Below are positions 35,802 through 48,286 of a stretch of 64,000 bases of DNA, piece by piece. The stretch spans positions 23,209,225 through 23,273,224 of the forward strand of contig NC_089318.1 in assembly GCF_036669915.1 (NCBI RefSeq), written 5' to 3'. A model generated the notes under the pieces. The model did not search any database. It had not been told where the DNA came from and saw nothing but the letters and a program-made list of their open reading frames with translations. A program made the position numbers and the translations under genes. This DNA is from Pocillopora verrucosa. Its lineage: Eukaryota; Cnidaria; Anthozoa; Scleractinia; Pocilloporidae. How positions within the stretch are numbered: position 1 is the first letter of the stretch; the number at the start of each line of letters is the position of its first letter.

Positions 35802-36259
35802 TCAAACCTAGGAAGGAATTCAAACAGGCCGTGAGAGAATTGACCTCGTAAGTATCAAAATCGTATAAGCTCAGTTTTAAGCGTCAAAAAATGAATTATG
35901 AAACAATCACTGAATTCAGTTTTCTCATGCTATCATAAATTATCAAACCTCGTGTCTGATTAGCCTCTTTCCAATTAGGCCTTAAGTTTTTTTTTGATAG
36001 GCCCTAAAAGATGTTGCAACATGTAATCCGTTTCTACAACGGTTACCAACGATCGAATGTCTTTATCTTCACTTTCGTGGACACGCATAATTTTTTTATA
36101 GTCATTCATGGCGGAAGCAGTGCCGCTGACAATCAAATAAAAAAATGAAAAACGCGCTTTCAAGGATGGGCTCGGAAAAGAGATCTACCAGAAATCGAAG
36201 AATATTCTTAAGTTTTTGGTATGTTTCTTTAATGGGTAATCTAAATGATTTTGGATAAG

Positions 36260-37447
36260 TAGATAAATGTGATATACATCCTTTGTCGTCAGTATGTTGG
36301 TGTCTCACTCATGAGCCAGCGAGTAGTCAAACACTCAAAGAACAAGCAGGCAAACAAAAAACAGTCTTGCAGACTTAAAAGAAAAAGTACTAAGAGCACA
36401 AGTAGATTCCAAGCAAAAGATATTGAAAGAATAAAAAAAAAATAAGGGCTAAAGAAACAACAGAAAAGAAATTAACATCGGTAGCAAAGGAAAATAAAAG
36501 AATTATTAAAAAAAACTACAAATATAAAAAGACAGTAATGATAAAATTCAAAATAAATATACGAGGAAGACAGGATCCGAAAGTCAAGTACTGATGCATA
36601 AATTATGGTGAACGAGTAGGGCGAGACGGCTTTTATCTTTGCAGTTTTCCAACCTGCTCTGCGAATTCCTAAACTGAAAACGTTGTAGCCTTTAATGCTA
36701 AGCCTTACTTAATAAAATGTAAATAGTACTGAGTCTATTGAGTCTCTCCTGTGAGCTTCTTACGAGCGTTTGATGTCCTCGTGCAATATTGCCTCACTTC
36801 CTTATCGAGTGTGGCCCCAAGGCATTTATGGAGACAGGCAAATTTCAATTGTTAACCCGTTTTGAGTTTCCTTCTTGCGCCTCGATCAAATCGAAGCTTC
36901 AACATCCTCCCCGGGACAAACCCTCAGGCAGTTGAACTTTTAAAGGTTGGTTTGGGCAAATCCCCTCCCCCTCCCCACGCTGCAGAATTGCTAAGCCTTG
37001 CTTAATAAAAAGATAGCTGAGTCTATTGAGTCTCTCCTTTAAGCTTTATACGGGTGATGTCCTTGTACAATATTCCCTCACTTCGTGATCGAGCCGGGCC
37101 CTAAGGCGTGTATGAAAACAGGCAAATCTCAATTGTTCTCCCGTTTTGAGTTGACCATCTTCAACATCCTCCCCCGGACAAACCTTTGGGCACTCTCGCT
37201 TTTGATGATTGGTTTTTTCATATCTATCCACTCCCCCCCACCTCCCAGAGGAAAAAAATTGTTGAAATGCCCCACCCAACTTTTTCGTAGAAGGCAAAAT
37301 CGTCGACTAAACCGCTGCTTGACACTCCGGTTCAAATTCCCCACCCCAGCCAGGCAAAGGTTCAAATTCCCTAGTCCCTGGGCACAGACGATGGTCAAAT
37401 GCCAGTGGCTTTCCCCTGAGATGTTGGGATGGGAGATTGTCTTTAAC
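36260..37447. other. A-rich 3' remnant and spacer, end of unit 1
   Basis: The A-rich stretch at about 36330-36560 corresponds to the 3' region of module I. The spacer block with taagccttacttaataaaa is present twice in tandem (36699 and 36991), about 290 bases apart. No gene is supported. Confidence 0.5.
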
Positions 37448-37669
37448 TGTTTTTAACTCTGTGCGCGCGCATGATTTTCGATAAAACTTAAAGCAAATCA
37501 CCTCGTTACCCCGCTAAGAATATCAGCCAGGCTTCCATTTTGGTCTTGGCCTCTTTACAATTATTGATGAATAAGATGAAATTCTAATTCAGGAAACACG
37601 AAACTTTCCACTCATCTTATTACCCAATTATTGGTTACATTTCGAATATTTATTATCGCTGGAAAAGGA

Positions 37670-37702
37670 CACGTCATCACCATTTGTTACGACAGCGTGA
37701 CG
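37670..37702 (+). promoter_or_regulatory. Conserved upstream block of BCH copy 2
   Basis: Same cacgtcatca...gacagcgtgacga block as at 20138-20169, about 105 bases before the first ATG. Confidence 0.35.
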
Positions 37703-37807
37703 AGACTAATTGAAACAAATTTCTTTTTCTTCACTTCTCTGAGCATTACAGCTTTATTGTCGTAAAAAGAAAATCGCATCAGAAATCTGCTTTTGGCGTT
37801 TCGATTC

Positions 37808-40800
37808 ATGGAGGTATGTGGGGAATGCTTGTTTCTTCTGGTCGTCAGAATTTCCTCTAGAATGAATCAATATGATTTCAGATGTTTTGTCGCGTTAGTT
37901 TCCCGACACAGTTAAGATAGGTTCGCCATTTAAAGTTTATTGAAAAAGTCGTTTTTGTTTGCGTTTTCTTTTTGTTTCGTGGAAACGTTTGGAGAAAACT
38001 CTTTTTAGGGACTCCTTTTGAAAAACTCGCAGTCAAAAACTTGAAAATGCCAGGAGACCCGGTAACAGATTTATCAGCACGCAACTGTGCTTTACGCTCT
38101 GAAAATAGTTGGCACTTTGTATTTGGCGTTAATTCCGAAACTTTGAATGATTGTTTTATATTTAAACAGACATAATTTTAGAGTCGTGATTCCAAAAACG
38201 ACTTTACAGCCTTCTTGAGTAAAATGTACACTTGCTCGACAAAGGAAATCAACCATATTCACTATGTTGTTTGGTTGGAGGAGGGCGTTGTCTTTTCTAA
38301 GAGTCCATTACCTTTTAAACGGGTTCTAACGGATCTTGTAACTGCCGTCATTTCTCTGAAATCGTTTGGTTCAGAAAAAAGGAGAGGAAAAAAAAACAAG
38401 CGCATAGTTTAATAAGATTATTGCTTGCACATACCTAATAATTATTGACTCTTAGCCTGGAGAGGCTAGAGATTCCAACCTGATTGGAACTGCTGTCCGA
38501 CATATGCAATCGTTATCATATAAGCCTCCTACTTATTCACAGCCTTCAGAAGAAAACGGTTCGGTCAGTCTCGGTCAAGTCCTGTGTTTCAGCATTGTGT
38601 CCGACAGATAATCCGGAACGAACGAATAGTCAAAGACTTTCTACCGAAGAATATGCCAGTAAAGAGCCTGGAAAAGCATCCATTGAGGTAGGACTGTAGC
38701 AGAAGGCAATGGTTTATCTTGATATTATAATAACCTTGTGAGACGTTTGAACATCAATACGAGACAATTATGTTGTTTTCTTGAATCTTTTTAGGAGTTA
38801 CTTCCGTTTACGGGACCGGAACATTGGCTCGTAAACCATCCTAAATTGATGTTAAGGAGATTTAATTTATGTAGATGTGCTTTTTTCTCTAGCGTTTTGC
38901 CGCCGCGGACGATTGCCTCGATACAGTTGACAACTCGGCAGAGCCTCGTCCCTGTTCACCAGAAGAGGTCTGTAATAAGCTGTATCCAATCGAAACAGTT
39001 TTTATGCGTAATAATCTATTGAAATCAATCTGTAAAACGTAAACCATCTTACATTGATATTAAGGAAATTTAATTTATGTAGATATTCTTTTTTTTTCTA
39101 GCATTTTGCCGCCGCAGACGATAGCCTCGATACAGTTGAAAACTCGGCAGAGCCTCGTCCCTGTTCACCAGAAGAGGTCTGTAATAAGCTGCATCCAATC
39201 GAAACAGTTTTTATGCGTAATAATCTATTGAAATCAATCTGCATTTATGACTGTTAGTCTAAACCGGGTATCTGAAGCACGTGAATGCAGCACATGTTAT
39301 AATTAACTACCAAAGCAATGGTATCTACCAAAGAGATAAATAGAGCCTTAGAGATTTCTATAAACCCGTGAAAAGATTCTGCGGACGAAATATTACAACA
39401 GAAAACTTTATTTTCTTCAGCAAATATCATATGAAGATATGTTGTGGGCGTGGCTGCTTCTAGTCTTGTAGCTATAACTGGTTCTCCTCTGGCGAATCTG
39501 CAGCTCAGTTTGACATTTTTTTGTTATTCCTTAGAAGAAGGACAGTCCTGCAAAACAGGACAATGTGGTGAACAACTTTCCTGATGCTGAGCCAAGCACA
39601 TCCTTTGGTATGGCAATGTTCTCCAACCTCGCGGCGTGGAGAGTGAAGGATGAAACATCAGAGGACGACAAAAGTTCTGAGGTAAGATATACATTACCTC
39701 ACACAGCCCAACACCTTACATATTCCTCCTCTAGAAGTGAAAGGATGAGACCTCGCACGTTTACTCTCAGGTTAAATATACTCACGAGGATTCAGTAATC
39801 GCTTCTAGAGACGCGCCAGAAAAGGCTGAGCGCGCTTAGCCCTCTATCGATCTTGTATAAATAAATGCCACTGTGTCAACATTCTCTCGTAAGCTAAGGT
39901 GATGGAATAAAATAATTGTAACTTGGAAAGTACGAGGCTAATGACCTAAATAGTAATCGTTTATAATAAAGAACAAAGTTTCGGAGTTAGAAATTCGGCA
40001 GGCACCCTTTAATTTCACAAGTTTTTATCCCAGCCTGAGTACAGCCTCCTTTACATTAAGCATCGTAAACATGCTTTGAAATACTTCATCGAAACATCCT
40101 CCGTCAAAAACATTAACACTTGCAACATTTACTGTTGTGTATCAGGGACAATCAGATGAGGATTGCGCCAAGCAACAAAGCAACAGAAAATATCCGCTGT
40201 CTTTTCTAGACAAAAACGCTGTGGAACCGTTGGAAATTGGGCCTTGTAAGTCCTAAAAGTAGGGAAAGTGATGCACACAACAAGGCTTTACACCTTATGA
40301 AAGTCACAAACACTAGTAAATAGCCTATTACGGTCATCATGTGTTTTTTAAAGGATTGGATTCGATTTCAAGGCGGTAAAGGGGTAATCTTAGCAGGGCG
40401 GGCAAAGCGAAGCTAAGTGAGGCAAGGCTATAACAACTTACATATACGTCAAAAATCAATATAAGTCATAAAATAAATCCTTTGTTGCATGGTGTAGCCA
40501 CCTCCAATGTCATTATGTGGAGGTTTCGCTCTACTGGTCATCTTTACGCCTTGTGTATCGTTCATGATGAGTAACCTCATCCTTTGTCCTTTTTCTTTAT
40601 CTAAATATTCAAAGCAACTTATTTACATATCTTATACATATTTTCCCCCAATATTTTTAGCCCGGAAAGGAAAGTGGCCGACATATAAATGTGGAAGCTC
40701 AAACCTGGACGGAGGAAGTCGTAAGTTTTATATAAAGCTAATAAGAAGAACTGATGTGTTTGTTATTTGCTGTTAGTTTAACCGGAGTCAATTGGTCGGA

Positions 40801-43187
40801 AGCCTTATTGGTTGTTTTAAGTGTTGTCCTGCATCTGATTGGTTAAAACAGTGTGGCGAGTTTCCCTGACCAATCACACAGCGTTGTATATTCAATGGAA
40901 TTTGCAGATCACTTTCGACACTCTTGTTCTATGTTCACCGTGCTAGATCTTTTTTTTTTTCAATCTGAAAACGATTGCAATTAGACGTGTGAAAATATTT
41001 TAAACTTGGTGATTAATTACAATAGTATGTAGCATTTGTTTGGTTTCATTTAAGCTACTTTCCGTTAAGAAAACATACCTATTTTTTGAATTGGGGTTCT
41101 GCACAGATGTGTAGTTAACATTCTTTATTCTTGTCAAAAATATTAAAATTTAAGATCTCAAATAGGACTGTAACAAGTTTTATTGATATGTTAAAGAGAG
41201 AAAACAAAACTAAAAGCTATTCTTGATTTAAGCATTTAAAAACAAGGAGCTATTCGCAACACCGGTGACCACATCTGCGCAGGAAAGCCCCGGCTGTGAT
41301 AACGCACAGGATGACCAAGTCACGGAAGAGATCCTATTTGACAGGGAGGTTCCAGAGTCCAATCAATATGAAGACGCCTTATATCGTCTGGGTACTGATT
41401 CATTTATCATTTAAGCTCATGACTGTATAAAGCTTTAGGGTTTCATACTGATTTTTAAAACCAAGGCCAGAATATTTATTTGCAACTGCCTTATTTTGGC
41501 TTTTTTGGTTTATTTTTGATGGCACTCCAGGATGAAATGAAATGATGCTATCACACGTCAGTAAGGTCTTAGACTTGTGCGCTGTATGCCTCTCAGTTTT
41601 GATGTAAATACATGTAATTTCTTTTCTTTTTTTTTGTAGGGGTTAAAACGGACGATGGCAAAGATATCATCTTTATAGATACAGATAAACTTCCGAAGAA
41701 AGAACATTTCAAAAATAAGAAGGAATTCAAACAGGCCGTGAGAGAATTCATCTCGTAAGTATCAAAATCATATAAGCTCAGTCTTAAGCGCAAGAAAATG
41801 TATAGTGAAACAATTACTGAATTCGGATTTCTCGTGCTATCATGAATTATCAAATCTCGTGTCCGATTAGCCTCTTTCCAATCGGCTCTATGTTGCATCG
41901 TGTAATATGTTTGCACAACGGTTACCAACAATAGAATGTCTTTTTTTTTGCAGATACCTTGAAGCTTTTATCCTCACGTACGTGGACACGCATCACTTTT
42001 TGATTGTCGTTCATGGCGGCAGTGAAAAATGCACCATCAAGGATGAGCTGAGAACAAAATTTATGAAAAACTAAAGACCGGGTAATCCAAATGATTTTGA
42101 TAAGCAAGCAAACATGATATAGATTCTTTGACGTCAGGATTCTGTTTTCTCACTCAGGAGTCAGTGAGAAGTCAAACAATGGAAGATAAATTCCATATCT
42201 ACTCGCACCTATGTATTATTCTCTATTTCTTTTCCTTTTCAGTTTCCTGGATCGCTTGTCTAAATGCATCATCTTCAAACCACAAAGGAAACTGAAGGCA
42301 CTTGGTCTTTTCCTCCGTCCATTTCTCAAGTGAGTGTAAATATTTGTTGTATCCGTTTTGAAAAAAATTTAGACAAAGAAGGATTTGACAAGCAAAAAAC
42401 AATTATTTCATATGCAAAGTTATTCAGAGACGAAATAATACAATTAGTAATGTTAGCAGGATTTAATGGAATCTAGTTCGGTCTGTAATAATACGAGTGA
42501 TAACAAAATTGGACGAACGCGATGAGTACGGTTATGAGTACGGTTACTTACAACCGAATTGGACGACACGAAGTCTTACTATCAATTAATCATAACAGTG
42601 ACAATTTCTGAGAGAAGAAGAAAAGCCTTGGAATGAAAGAAGGGAAAATTTGCATTAATCGACCGACAAAGGAGGAGTAAATTGTTTAATGTCGCTCTTG
42701 ATTTAAACTACAAAATTGGAAGGTGATTGGCTGATTGAAACCTCCCTCCTGCCCAACGCTTAACAATTAAGCTCTCCTGTCCTCTCCTGATCTTACTCTG
42801 AAATTTGTTGAATGTTTTTGCAGTAGAGAAATGAGGCAAAGGATTGCTATGACAACGTCCAAAAGGTACCTTCATGATATCCAAGGTGAGACTTATAGAA
42901 CAGGGTGGTAATCAATGTATAGATATCTAAAATGCATGCTGGAATAAAGGTGAGGGAGGGGGGGGGGGGGGGGGGGAATTATTACAGCAAAGAGCAAAAT
43001 CACTAGTTGTGGTAAATCAAATAATTTATGGGAAGCGAAAACTTTAACTACAAAAAATAAAAAATACCAGAGATTTATTTGAATGAAACCGAACCTAGGA
43101 GGCTGAACTTTCTCTAGTGACAGCTTTCACATTTTTTTCTGCCATTTGTTTGCAGGTATACCGGATTTTGTCACCAAACACCTTTAA
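37808..43187 (+). pseudogene. BCH-domain gene, copy 2, two frameshifts
   Basis: Exons: 37808-37813, 38456-38687, 38893-38967, 39102-39176, 39535-39681, 40146-40245, 40661-40720, 41233-41391, 41640-41754, 41954-42081, 42243-42329, 42824-42885 and 43156-43187. All splice borders are kept. The second exon is 232 instead of 231 bases (one extra base near 38568), and the exon at 41954 is 128 instead of 129 (one base lost near 42060), which puts a stop inside the BCH domain. The 75-base exon is present twice (38893 and 39102, 209 bases apart), which would add 25 residues in frame. It is probably a recent pseudogene, unless the single-base differences are sequencing errors. Confidence 0.72.
42952..42976 (+). 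repeat. Poly-G tract in an intron, unit 2
   Basis: The longest of the three versions: gagggaggg followed by an uninterrupted run of G. Confidence 0.8.
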
Positions 43188-44196
43188 CTTTACCATGAGT
43201 TGCAAGTTTGAAACAAGAAACGTAAAAAAAAAGACAAAAAAAAAAACAATGGTTAAGCAAAACAAACAAATAAATGACCAAAATTCTTATTAGCTAAAAG
43301 CTCAAAAAAAAGGAGAACAAAGAACAAGCAAGCAAGCAAAAAAAAAAAGAGTCTATCAGACTTGAAAGAAAAAAGTGCTAAGAGCACAAGTAAATTCAAA
43401 GCAAAATATATCAAAAGAATTTAAAAAATAATGGCTAAAGAAAAAACAGAAAAAAAAAGAAATTTAACACAGCAAAGAAAATGTATAAACGAATAAAATA
43501 AACAAAATTTAAAAAAACACAAAATAAACAAATAAAACAGAAAATAAGCAAAATATGAAGAAAACAGAACAACACAATGATATTAGTAAGATAGAAATGG
43601 CAAATAGGTCATTTCGACAACAGACAGGATCGGAAAGTCAAGTACTAAAGCACGAAAGTAACCTTTGTAACCTTTAATGCTAAGCCTTATTTAATAAAAT
43701 GTTAATAGTACTGAGTCTGTTGAGTCTCTCCTTTGAGCTTCTTGCGAGTTTTTGATGTCCTTCTACAATATTGCCTCACTTCGTGATCGAGTCCGGCCCC
43801 AAGGTGTTTATGGAGACAGAAAAATTTCAACTGTTCACCAGTTTCCAGTTTCCTTCTTATGTATCGTTCAAATCCAAGCTTCAATATCCTCCCGCGGACA
43901 AACCCCTGGGCATTTGAGCTTTTGAACATCGGTTTAAACAAATTCCCTGCTCCTCCTCGAGGCAAAATTGTTCAGATGCCCAACCCACCCAACTTTTTCG
44001 TAAAAGGCAAATTCTACAACCGTGACTTTCTACCCCTCGACCAAATCTCTGCTGGAGAGACATGACACTTTCGGTTCAAATTCCCCACCCCAGCCAGGCA
44101 AAGGCTCAAATTCCCTAGCCCTTGAACACGGACGACGGTCAAACGCCAGTGGGTTTCCCGTGAGATGTTGAGATGAGAGATTGTCTTGAACTCTTT
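43188..44196. other. A-rich 3' region and spacer between modules, unit 2
   Basis: Same layout as 25398-26404, with A-rich sequence at about 43220-43560 and the conserved spacer afterwards. No gene is supported. Confidence 0.55.
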
Positions 44197-44723
44197 TTAA
44201 CTTTGCGCGTGCGCATGATTGTCAATAAAACTTAAAGCAAATCACATCATTACCTCGCGAAGGATATCAGCCAGGCTTCCATTTTGGTCTTTACACTTAT
44301 CGATAATAAAAAAGAAATTTTGATTCAGAAAACACGAAACTTTCCACTCACCTAAACCTAATTAATGGTCACATTTAGAATATTTATTATCGCTGAAAAA
44401 AGCACGTCATCACTATATGTCACGACAGCATGAAGAAACTGTTAGAAACAAATTACACTTTCGCCGCATCTTTAAGCAGTACAGCTTTACTGTCGTAAAA
44501 AGAAAATCGCGATAGAAATCTACCATTGGCAAGCTGTTTCATGGAGGTATGCGATGTCTGTCTCTTCTGGTCGTCAAGAATAAATCAATATAATTTCATA
44601 TGTTTTGTAGCGTTAGTTTCCCAACCCAGGTAAGTTAATTTCGCCATTTGAAGTTTATCGATAAAGTCTTATTAAAGTCTTAAAGTTTATCGATAAGTAA
44701 ATTCAAATTTTTTATTTTGAAGT

Positions 44724-47700
44724 TGTGAGAGTTTGCTGGTTTGTTTGCTGCAATGGCGTGTGTAAATCTGTTCTTTCCTCCACAAAAAGTAAATTCGAAT
44801 GATAAACTCTAACGAGACACAAGGAGACTAAATGTGGCCTTGTTTCATTGAATTTCTCCTCTTAAGAAGAAAGTACCGGACTGGTGTGTCGTGCGATTAG
44901 CGCGCGTGCGCCGAGACATTTAAATTTGACCAGTTCGTAAGCAAGTTACGCGTAAGATTTCTGGCGTGGTTTTTTTTTTTCAGTTTTAATCGCATTTTGG
45001 AGGTTTTTGTTTTTGAGTATGTATTTTAAGCCGTTACCGTTTTACTTTTATTTTTACCGATTAAACGTGCCTGCTTTTAAAGGAGATTTTCGTTCTCGCT
45101 TCCGAACATTTCTGGCGACTACGATGGGAGAAAGGTATGAACTGGTGTTTGTTTGAGGTTTCGTTTGCGATTTGAGTTTTTGAGTTTTGAGTTGTGCACT
45201 ATGGCTGCCGAATCCGAGGACAGCAATGTTATGGAGAAAAATGACGAAATTGCGAATGAAGTCGACAAACAGAATCAAAACGACGTTCTGTTTATTCAGA
45301 TTAAAAAAAGAAAACGCTCCGCTAAGACAAAAGTAACAAAACTCAGACACGAGTTAGAAAGACTATGGGTGAAGGATTCCGAAGTAACGGACATAGAAAG
45401 TATGATCGAGCAGTTGTAGGCAGCCCTTGAAGACGTACAAGAAATTTTAGGGGAACTGTCCGCCTTCTATGTCGAAGTCGGAGAAGACACTGGGAAAAAG
45501 AAGCTTTTAAAAAGTCAGAAACCATCCAAAAAGACGTACAAAGGGCGATCGAAGCGGGACAAAATGCGATCAAAGTCCGCGCGTGCAAAGTCATGAATAT
45601 GAACTCGCCCTTAAGCGAGAACACCACGGATCGCTACGAGCAATCGGCCCGAGAAGATTAGCTAAACGAGAGTCACCACAGCCACAACGACCGAAACCGA
45701 TATTTGAAACCGTTAAAAGTTCCGACATTCAATGGTGACAAAAGAAAGTTTGAAGATTTTTGGGCCCTCTTTAAAAGTCTAGTGGACGAGTCAACGGAGC
45801 CAGTAAATTTGAAGATGGCAAGGCTACACCAATGCCTCACAGGGAACGCCAGGGAAGCCATCCTTGGTCTCGGAGTCACCGTCCAAGAATGCGAGGAGGC
45901 CAAAGAGATATTAAAAACGAAGTATGGAGGTACGCGCCGGCTTCCGCGAGCCTACTTGGAACTAGAACAGGCGCCGTTAATAAGAAGTAACGACATTCAC
46001 GCATTGGAGAAGTTTGTTACAGTGGTAAAGTTACAGGCCGAAAGAAGAGACGGAGAGTTAGAAGATGGAACTCTTCACAGCTTGCTGGTGAAAAAGTTGC
46101 CTGATCGCTAGCTGGAAATTTACAGTCGCTGGTTGAACGAACGCGCCAGACAAAATTCAGTCATAGCTTTCAGAGACTGGTTGAAAGACGAAGTCAGATT
46201 CCAAATAGAAGCAGCGGAAATGGCGAACGGAATTGAACCGAAACCTGTCGAGCACGTTAGACCACCGAGAGTACCGAGTTACCAGGAACAGAGCAGGATG
46301 CGAAATTTTCATACTGCTGCAATAGGGAAAGAGCCAAATAGTACGAAGCTTCCATGTTCTCTCTGCCAGAGTTTCGATCACGGGGTGTGGTTTTGCAAGG
46401 AGTTTTATGACACAGGAGTGGATGACCGCTGGAAGATCGCTAAAGAAAAACAGTTGTGTTTTCGTTGCCTAGCCTCTGATCATAGGGGGAAAGATTGCCT
46501 AAAGGCCCGCACGTATGGAATAGATGGTTGTTCTCGAAATCACCACCGCCTTCTTCATGGAAGTGAAGTTTTGTCAGAAACCGGACCGATGACAATGTTG
46601 CCTCATGCTGACGATGAGAAACGCCCAGATGCTCCACGGGAGGGGGCGCCCGCTGTGACCCTGACCAGCTGTAATACAGAAACGCCCACTTAGTCTTATT
46701 TGTTATGAACCTCGTCGACAACAGCTTAAAGAGATTCTGGGAAATCGAAAAGTCTGGCACAGACCGCGATGGCAGACTCGTACTTGCCGAAGAAGAAAGA
46801 CTAGCCCTAGGCAAAAAGAAAGATTCCCTCAAGTACGAAAATGGAAGATACCGTGTAGCCGTCCCTTGGAAAGAAAACAAACCCGATCTCCCTGACACTA
46901 AACCCATGGCACTCTCTCGCCTCCCATGCACCGAAAGAAATCTGAAGAAACACAGCCGCGTTGCCGAAGAATATCAAGCAACTATTTAGACCTATGTTGA
47001 AAAGGAATATTTACGAAAGGTACTCTCAGATGAACTGCCGCCAGCTACTGCACGATATTTGCCCCATTTTCCGGTCGTTAGAATGGATAAATCGACAACA
47101 AGTTCGAATCGTATTTGACTGTGCCGCTAAATGTGATGGTATTTCCTTAAATTACATGATTCATGTTGGGCCGAAATTACAGCAAGATCTTTTCAACGTC
47201 CTTGTCCTAACCGAGAGCCAGACGAATTCGAGTTTAGTCGTGTGGTTTTTGGAAAGAATTCCACCCCTATAGAGTCGCAGTTTGATGCGCAGGAGAACAC
47301 TCGAAGAAACCAAGACCGCTATCCCCTTGTCACTGGGACCGTCCTTAAGTCAACCTATATGGACGATTCTATTGACAGTGTAGAAAACGATGATGAAGGA
47401 GTGGAGCTGTACCGTAAATTGAAAGCACTATGGGGAGTTGCCGGCATGCAAGCAAGGAAGTGGATGTCTAATTCACCGAATGTTATTGAAGCGATTCCGA
47501 CAGAAGAGCGCGCCACAAAGATCGTGATTAACAGCGGTCAAGATCCGATAACGAAGACACTTGGAATTTCGTGGAACAGTAGTGAAGATGCGTTTACCGT
47601 CACCGCTTCTGCAGTTTCCCCGGAATTTCAGACAACGGAGCGAAACGTATTGCGTAAAGGAGCAACGATTTTTGACCCACTGGGATTTGTATGCCCATAC

Positions 47701-48286
47701 GTTATTATGGCCAAGATCCTACTCCTGGAGCTGTGGATGCGAGGCTACGACTGGGACAACGAAGTTCAAGATGAAATAGCAGACAAAATCGGAGATTGGT
47801 TGGAGCAATTGAAAAGTCTTCAAGAGGTGAAGATTCCCTGATGTCTACGACGTTCAGAGCCTGTCAAGTCGAAGCGCATTGTGACATTTGTTGATGCCTC
47901 TGAGCAAGCTTATGGTGCAGCTGTCTATAAACTTCATTCTTTGCCAGTTGAGTGAGAGATTTTGGATTATCGCCGCATGCGAGGAGATTCGCGAGTGGGA
48001 TCACGAATGTAATAAATGTAAAAGAAGACGAAGCAAGCCAGCCTGTCAGATTACGGCGCCACTCTCGAAAATGAGGCTCCGTTTCAGCTTCAGACCCTTC
48101 ACCCAAAGAACCGTAGATTTTGCTGGTCCTTTGTACACTGTTCAAGGACGCGGAAAACCACGACGGAAGAGGTGGCTGTGCCTTTTTACTTGCTTGAAAA
48201 CTCGAGCAGTACATTTAGAGATGCTTTTTAACCCTTTACGGTGGCCAATTTACGTTTTCAACTCAGTTGTTAACACTAAATTACCT
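44724..48286 (+). mobile_element. BEL/Pao LTR retrotransposon remnant, copy 2
   Basis: Same insertion as in unit 1 (possible LTR then TGGCGACTACGATGGG at 45113; junction to the host intron at about 48286). About 545 bases spanning the end of the RNase H-like part and the start of the integrase are deleted (breakpoint about 47925). A private stop occurs in gag (45417-45419). The stop before the zinc-knuckle region (46109-46111) is shared with the other copies. The pol frame is longer than in copy 1 (47242-47841) because one stop is absent. Confidence 0.85.

Larger units (their letters stand above)
26755..36215 (+). pseudogene. Module II BCH paralogue, decayed, unit 1
   Basis: It keeps exon 1 (26755-26760) and a 10-codon exon 2 (26814-26843, MFCSVSFPTK, good borders). 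A BEL/Pao remnant then occupies 26938-31047. The exon 6 homologue (31334 on) runs in frame into a second copy of exon 1 (31488-31493), followed by a second exon 2 whose donor is lost (31543-31572). Further remnants are an exon 5 without acceptor (about 32000), two exon 7 copies (33023 and 33153), an intact exon 8 (33663-33722) and frameshifted exons 10 and 11 (34494 on, 34842 on). A second partial copy of exons 9-11 follows (35360-36215). The last three BCH exons are missing. Parts may still be transcribed, but no full domain can be made. Confidence 0.8.
19912..37447. repeat. Higher-order tandem unit 1 (modules I and II)
   Basis: A ~17.5 kb unit. Module I is 19912-26404 (BCH gene) and module II is 26405-37447 (decayed paralogue with BEL/Pao). 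Both modules start with the same block (ttaactttgcgcgYgcgcatga ... ggcttccattttggtctt), showing an older duplication that made I and II before the I+II pair was multiplied. Offsets to unit 2 are 17576 (early), 17783-17787 (middle) and 17242 (late), reflecting indels between copies. Confidence 0.92.
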
